Below, piece after piece: positions 6,448 through 9,552 of a stretch of DNA of 9,552 nt. The DNA lies in contig VGSX01000121.1 in assembly GCA_016874895.1 (NCBI GenBank), forward strand, positions 1-9,552. The letters are read 5' to 3'. Position numbers and translations under genes: made by a program. The notes under the pieces are model-generated. The model worked only from the letters and a program-made list of their open reading frames with translations. It ran no database searches and was not told the DNA's origin. This stretch comes from Deltaproteobacteria bacterium. Its GTDB lineage: Bacteria > Desulfobacterota > Desulfobaccia > Desulfobaccales > Desulfobaccaceae. Numbering within the stretch: the first letter of the stretch is position 1; the number at the start of each line of letters is the position of its first letter.

Positions 6448-6834
6448 ATGAATTTACAAAGGTTTTCCTCGATATGTTTGATCTTCTTAATTGCCCTTTC
6501 CTTTGCAACTGCCGCCTTTGCTTTTACGGCTCCCAAGGCCGAGGGGCTGGATGTGGACACGGTGTACTCGGACCCCTTCGCTTATAAAGGCGAGATCAAG
6601 GTGCGCGGCGCAGTGGCGGGCCTGGAATCGGAAAAAAACTGGTTTCTGGTTATCGATTACCGCGAATATGTAGCCTGCCAAGGGACTTCCTGCCCTGCCA
6701 AGTGGATCACGGTGTCCGTTAGCGGCAAGCTCCCCGAATCGGGCAAGGTAGTGGAAATCAAGGGCGTTATCGAAAAAGATGAGACTGGCAAAGGCGGTTT
6801 CGTCCTCAAGGCCAGCGAGGTCAAGGTTAAATGA
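6448..6834 (+). CDS. Small exported protein, probable OB-fold, ABC-transporter partner
   Basis: 128 aa. A signal peptide is clear: a basic N terminus (MNLQR), a hydrophobic core at about 9-24 and an AFA site predicting cleavage after residue 25. There is no lipobox, so the mature ~103-residue protein should be free in the periplasm. It has alternating beta-strand-like segments: GEIKVRGAVAGL (48-59), WFLVIDY (65-71), WITVSVSG (86-93), VVEIKGVIEK (101-110) and GFVLKASEVKV (117-127), which suggests an OB-type barrel (inference). Cys77 and Cys82 in ACQGTSCPA could form a disulfide or bind a metal. It starts 2 nt after the preceding stop and its own stop overlaps the permease ATG (ATGA), so it probably works with the transporter as a binding or accessory protein. 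I cannot name a family with certainty. Confidence 0.8.
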   Translation: MNLQRFSSICLIFLIALSFATAAFAFTAPKAEGLDVDTVYSDPFAYKGEIKVRGAVAGLESEKNWFLVIDYREYVACQGTSCPAKWITVSVSGKLPESGKVVEIKGVIEKDETGKGGFVLKASEVKVK

Positions 6835-7988
6835 CTCGCGGGAAACTCGTTTTAAAGAATCTAACCCGCAAAAAGACCCGTTTCCTGTTTACGGTGTTGG
6901 GCATCTCCGTGGGCATCGCCTCCCTGGTGACCCTCTTGTCCCTGGGGACCGGCCTGGAAGCCGAGGTGCGGAAACAATCTCAGGAGTTGGGAGCCGAGTT
7001 GGTGGTTACCCCCAAGGGCTGGTGCGCCTATGAGCAGATTTCCGTGCTCACTGGCGAAACCCTACCCGAGGCCATCCCCAACGCAGACGTGGAAAAAGTC
7101 GCCTCAATTAAGGGCATCACCGCTATTCCCTACTTGGTGCAGCGCACCGCCATCAAGAACCAGCCGGTAACTGTGGTGGGGATTCTTCCCGAGCCAATGA
7201 AGCAATTCAAAAACTGGCAGGTTGAAAAGGGCGAATATCGCCTGGACCGGGAAAGCTTGGTGGTGGGCTTTAGCATCGCCAAGCAGTTCGAACTGAAAAC
7301 GGGCGACAAGCTTACCATTCGCGGAACCGAGTTCCTTTTGAGCGGCATCTTGAAAGAGATGGGCAACCGGGACGACCTGGTCATCTATCTGGACCTGACC
7401 ACCGCCCAAAAACTCTATGGGGTGGGGGACAAGGTTTCTTTCATCGCGGTGAAGGTGGACGACATTACCCGGATCGAGCAATACAGCCAGGAAATCCAGG
7501 AGCGGGCTAATGTGGCGGTAGTCTCCGACAAGCAACTGATCAAGTCGGTGATGGCCATCGTGGGGACGGTGCGCAACACTCTCCAAATGATTGCGGCGGT
7601 GGCGGTCCTGGCCGCGGCCTTCGGGATCATCAACACCATGCTCACAGCCATCCACGAGCGCAAACGGGAGATCGGCATCCTCCAAGCCCTGGGAGGCAAA
7701 CGGAGAACGATCTTTTTCCTGTTTCTGTACGAATCGGCGCTTTACGGCATCGTGGGCGGCGTTGTCGGTCTAATTGCGGGGTTTGCGTTCTCCTTTTTCG
7801 CCGCCCCTTACATCCAGCAAAGCGAATTTACTGCCTTCCTGGGCAGCGCCCAGACCGTCGAGATTTTCAACCTGGCGGTTATTGGCCAGGCAATGCTCTT
7901 CTCGGTGCTCGTCGCATGTCTGGCCGGTATATACCCCGCCTGGCAGGCTTCCAGGCTTTCCCCTGTGGAGGCCATAAGCTATGAGTGA
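6831..7988 (+). CDS. FtsX/MacB-type ABC transporter permease
   Basis: 385 aa with the standard four-helix FtsX-like layout. TM1 is at about 17-39 (RFLFTVLGISVGIASLVTLL), a large extracytoplasmic domain of the MacB periplasmic-core type covers about 40-245, and TM2-TM4 lie at about 251-273, 296-325 and 348-370. The coupling segment after TM2, HERKREIGILQALGG (275-289), and the ending YPAWQASRLSPVEAI (368-382) are classic for the family. Such type VII ABC systems usually work as mechanotransmission machines that move lipids, peptides or periplasmic partners rather than import. The extracytoplasmic domain starts with VVTPKGWCAYE (58-68), with a single Cys65 just beyond TM1, a possible contact or ligand site. 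The start overlaps the preceding stop, and 8 nt at the 3' end overlap the ATPase gene, so stoichiometric co-production is expected. Substrate unknown. Confidence 0.92.
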   Translation: MTRGKLVLKNLTRKKTRFLFTVLGISVGIASLVTLLSLGTGLEAEVRKQSQELGAELVVTPKGWCAYEQISVLTGETLPEAIPNADVEKVASIKGITAIPYLVQRTAIKNQPVTVVGILPEPMKQFKNWQVEKGEYRLDRESLVVGFSIAKQFELKTGDKLTIRGTEFLLSGILKEMGNRDDLVIYLDLTTAQKLYGVGDKVSFIAVKVDDITRIEQYSQEIQERANVAVVSDKQLIKSVMAIVGTVRNTLQMIAAVAVLAAAFGIINTMLTAIHERKREIGILQALGGKRRTIFFLFLYESALYGIVGGVVGLIAGFAFSFFAAPYIQQSEFTAFLGSAQTVEIFNLAVIGQAMLFSVLVACLAGIYPAWQASRLSPVEAISYE

Positions 7989-8670
7989 TATGATCATTCG
8001 TACTGAAAAATTGACCAAAATCTATGAAAACGGCTACTCGACGGTGGCCCTCCAAGGTGTGGACCTGGAGATTCCTCGGGGGAGCCTATCCTGCATCATG
8101 GGTCCTTCGGGCCATGGCAAGAGCACTCTCCTGCACCTCATCGGCGGCCTGGACCGGCCTACTTCCGGGAAGGTCTTCCTGGAAGACCTGGACCTGACGG
8201 CCATTGACGCCAACCGCCTGGCGGAGGTGCGCTGCCGGAAAATAGGCTTCGTTTTCCAGTTTTTCAATCTGCTCCCCATGCTCACGGTTTTGGAGAATGT
8301 GGAAATCGCCCTGATGCTTGCCGGAGTGCCGCCCAAGGAGCAGCATGAACGGGCCGGGGATTTGCTGGCCCTCGTGGGGCTTGAGGACAAGCTCCAGGCC
8401 AGGCCCAATCAACTTTCCGGGGGCCAGCGCCAACGGGTGGCTATCGCCCGGTCCCTGGCCAACGATCCCGATATTCTGCTGATGGATGAACCCAGCGGCA
8501 ACCTGGACAGCAAATCCGAAAGCGAGCTTCTGCAAAACATCGAAAAGGTCAATGAGCGCGGGAAAACCGTGGTGATTGTAACCCATTCTCCCACCGTGTC
8601 CCAAGTAGCCCACCGGATATACTACATTCAAGATGGGAGACTAAAAAGAGAGGTGGAGAATTTCGGCTGA
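7981..8670 (+). CDS. ABC transporter ATP-binding protein (LolD/MacB type)
   Basis: 229 aa, a complete nucleotide-binding domain: Walker A GPSGHGKST (41-49), Q-loop Gln93 in VFQFFNLLP, signature LSGGQRQR (145-152), Walker B ILLMDEP (165-171) with catalytic Glu170, D-loop SGNLD (172-176) and H-loop His202 in VTHSP. The set and the Q-loop sequence place it with the LolD/MacB/FtsE-like group, which pairs with FtsX-type permeases, as here. Two small departures from the common pattern are His45 in Walker A (often Ser) and Ser instead of Asp after the H-loop His; both are compatible with activity. Translation starts inside the permease gene (8-nt overlap), so the two products are coupled. No convincing terminator follows the stop at 8670. 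The protein is expected to dimerise on the inner face of the membrane and power the permease. Confidence 0.95.
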   Translation: MSDMIIRTEKLTKIYENGYSTVALQGVDLEIPRGSLSCIMGPSGHGKSTLLHLIGGLDRPTSGKVFLEDLDLTAIDANRLAEVRCRKIGFVFQFFNLLPMLTVLENVEIALMLAGVPPKEQHERAGDLLALVGLEDKLQARPNQLSGGQRQRVAIARSLANDPDILLMDEPSGNLDSKSESELLQNIEKVNERGKTVVIVTHSPTVSQVAHRIYYIQDGRLKREVENFG

Positions 8671-8845
8671 TACTTCCATAATGTTGGATGTTGTTCACTG
8701 CCCTTTATGCGCATCGGTCTAATGGGTGATTGGCGTATTGATATTGCTATCATAGTATAGCTGCGACTGCGGACATTTTAAATTTTGCCCTTAATGTTAA
8801 TCAGGCTTTTCCTCTTTACTCCCTCACTACTGTGTCAAATTAAAG

Positions 8846-8866
8846 ATGACAATATGTCATTATGAC
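8846..8866. repeat. Palindromic site with three ATGAC/GTCAT half-sites
   Basis: ATGAC (8846-8850), 5 nt, GTCAT (8856-8860), 1 nt, ATGAC (8862-8866). The first two arms form a perfect 15-bp interrupted palindrome and the last two a perfect 11-bp one. This is the look of a dimeric regulator binding site, or of a small hairpin in RNA; no gene begins close by on the plus strand. Confidence 0.45.
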
Positions 8867-8945
8867 CTAACAATTTATGAACCTCAAATCGTAAGCCACT
8901 GGATAAAGCCCGATTTTTCTATTTTTGGTTATGGAACATATATTG

Positions 8946-9135
8946 ACCTGGGGGGCCAGGAGTCCCGTCTCCGGGTTTCCGATTTCCCGCCCGAGGGAGG
9001 GGCACGGGCGGGGCGTGGGGCCGCGGGCGCTGGGGTGGGGGCGGCGGTAGGCCGTGCCGGTGGCGGGGGGGAAGGTGAGTGCGTGTGCGTAACGGGCGGT
9101 GCGCTCCTATCTGGGGCAAGGGCCGGAAGGGTAGG
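8946..9135 (+). repeat. G-skewed low-complexity patch with G-quadruplex potential
   Basis: By hand count about 67 of 110 bases between 8991 and 9100 are G and about 22 are C. Runs of three or more G occur at 8995, 8999, 9006, 9010, 9017, 9025, 9032, 9037 and 9065 (seven Gs in the last), with loops mostly of 1-5 nt, which meets the usual pattern for a stable G-quadruplex on the plus strand. The minus-strand RNA would be C-rich and G-poor, as in Rho-loading sites. Confidence 0.55.
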
Positions 9136-9193
9136 AATAAAAGGCACTTAGCCTGTCATAATCCGGTCGGATTTATACACTTCTCTTTTCCTA

Positions 9194-9552
9194 TTAATTC
9201 ACTATAGTTATCGGGCGGCCGGTGGCCTTGGCCGGCTGGCCCTGCTCAGGCTGGGGCGGGCTGGAGGGTTGGGGCTGGACCACGGCCACCTGCGCCGAGG
9301 TGTGGATATGAATTTCCGCGCCGGCGCCTGGGGGCAACGTATCCCGGGTTAGGGCCGACACCGTGGCCCGGATGATCCCCAGGGCCGCCTGCATCTGGAC
9401 CCTGACATTCTCATTATCCAGGAGGGCCTTGAGCTTCTTGATGGCCTTCCTACTCACTCCACTGAGGGAACCCTGAAGTTCTTTCAGGGTTTTCTCGTCA
9501 ATTTCCTCGGTTTTTTCCGATTTTTTGGGCCTTCCACCCTTGTTCTTGGGCG
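9194..9552 (-). CDS. Probable phage terminase small subunit, C-terminal part (runs off the right edge)
   Basis: The open frame ends at TAA 9194-9196 and is still open at the window edge, giving 118 visible residues. The visible N-terminal part, PKNKGGRPKKSEKTEEIDEK, has the basic GGRPKK pattern common near the start of phage small-terminase and related DNA-binding proteins. A helical stretch follows, AIKKLKALLDNENVRVQMQAALGIIRA, like the helices in phBC6A51-type and similar small-terminase proteins, and somewhat like a HEAT repeat. The tail is Pro/Gln-rich and probably disordered. An internal GTG at 9457 is possible but would remove the basic segment, so the true start is probably beyond the window. 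In tailed phages this gene lies directly upstream of terL on the same strand; here terL begins 4.8 kb downstream, with the plus-strand cassette between. The small-terminase identity is a reasonable inference, not a motif-level proof. Confidence 0.55.
   Translation of the reverse strand, partial: PKNKGGRPKKSEKTEEIDEKTLKELQGSLSGVSRKAIKKLKALLDNENVRVQMQAALGIIRATVSALTRDTLPPGAGAEIHIHTSAQVAVVQPQPSSPPQPEQGQPAKATGRPITIVN

Larger units (their letters stand above)
8671..9193. other. Gene-free interval of 523 nt with a sharp composition change
   Basis: I find no credible gene here. The plus-strand frame at 8846-9151 lacks a Shine-Dalgarno and runs into Gly/Arg/Ala low-complexity translation. From 8671 to about 8945 the DNA is AT-rich and contains a loose promoter-like pair (TTGGCG at 8730-8735, 17 nt, TAGTAT at 8753-8758) and a palindrome at 8846-8866. 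From about 8946 to 9135 it is very GC-rich with Gs on the plus strand, then returns to AT-rich sequence up to the stop of the phage gene at 9194. It separates the plus-strand ABC operon from the convergent minus-strand phage gene. Confidence 0.7.

Noticed and set aside
8787..8815. Hairpin plus T-rich stretch as a terminator after the ABC operon
   Set aside because: Only a three-base outer GCC/GGC stem with mismatches, followed by T-runs broken by Cs; too weak to call an intrinsic terminator.
8846..9151. Plus-strand frame of 101 aa in the intergenic region
   Set aside because: No ribosome binding site, and half of it is Gly/Arg/Ala low complexity derived from the G-rich patch.
4427..9193. Attachment sites, direct repeats or insertion-sequence ends bordering the cassette
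   Set aside because: By eye I found no matching repeats between the left flank (4427-4560) and the right flank (8671-9200), and no transposase or integrase gene.
1..9552. CRISPR array, rRNA, tRNA or diversity-generating retroelement
   Set aside because: No regularly spaced repeats, no recognisable RNA genes and no reverse transcriptase motif seen on either strand.

Overview
This 9.5 kb, mostly GC-rich window is a piece of tailed-phage (prophage-like) genome. A packaging and head module on the minus strand is interrupted by a plus-strand cassette that does not look like phage structural DNA. I see no rRNA, tRNA, CRISPR array, transposase or integrase. The host cannot be named from sequence alone. 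The GC-rich codon use and the MtrA-like/DUF4346 protein would fit an anaerobic, possibly sulfate-reducing or syntrophic bacterium such as a member of the Desulfobacterota; this is inference.

Layout on the minus strand, read right to left: a partial gene at the right edge resembling a phage terminase small subunit (9194-9552); then, after the 4.7 kb cassette, the terminase large subunit (3020-4426), a 110-aa unknown protein (2687-3019), a small DUF3008-like protein (2421-2684), the portal protein (562-2421), a 124-aa unknown protein (179-553) and the start of another gene (1-142). Genes 4426 to 562 are joined by overlapping or nearly touching stops and starts, as in a late phage operon.

Layout on the plus strand, 4430-9190: a 59-aa AbrB/SpoVT-like DNA-binding protein (4543-4722), then a tightly coupled five-gene operon: ArsR-family regulator (4860-5234), a cysteine-rich MtrA-like corrinoid-type protein with a DUF4346 tail (5231-6445), a secreted OB-fold-like protein (6448-6834), an FtsX/MacB-type permease (6831-7988) and its ATPase (7981-8670). 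The operon starts from a textbook sigma70-type promoter whose predicted start site coincides with the arsR ATG. The operon architecture (metal-type regulator, putative methyl carrier, exported small protein, ABC exporter) suggests a metal- or metalloid-responsive methylation/efflux or envelope-stress system, but no substrate can be read from sequence.

The 8671-9193 gap holds no convincing gene. It is AT-rich to about 8945, contains a three-half-site palindrome at 8846-8866, then switches to a strongly G-skewed patch (about 8946-9135) that is C-rich on the strand transcribed from the terminase small-subunit gene. A codon-composition break inside the 5' quarter of the large terminase gene suggests that the left edge of the exchanged DNA may lie there rather than in the intergenic region.
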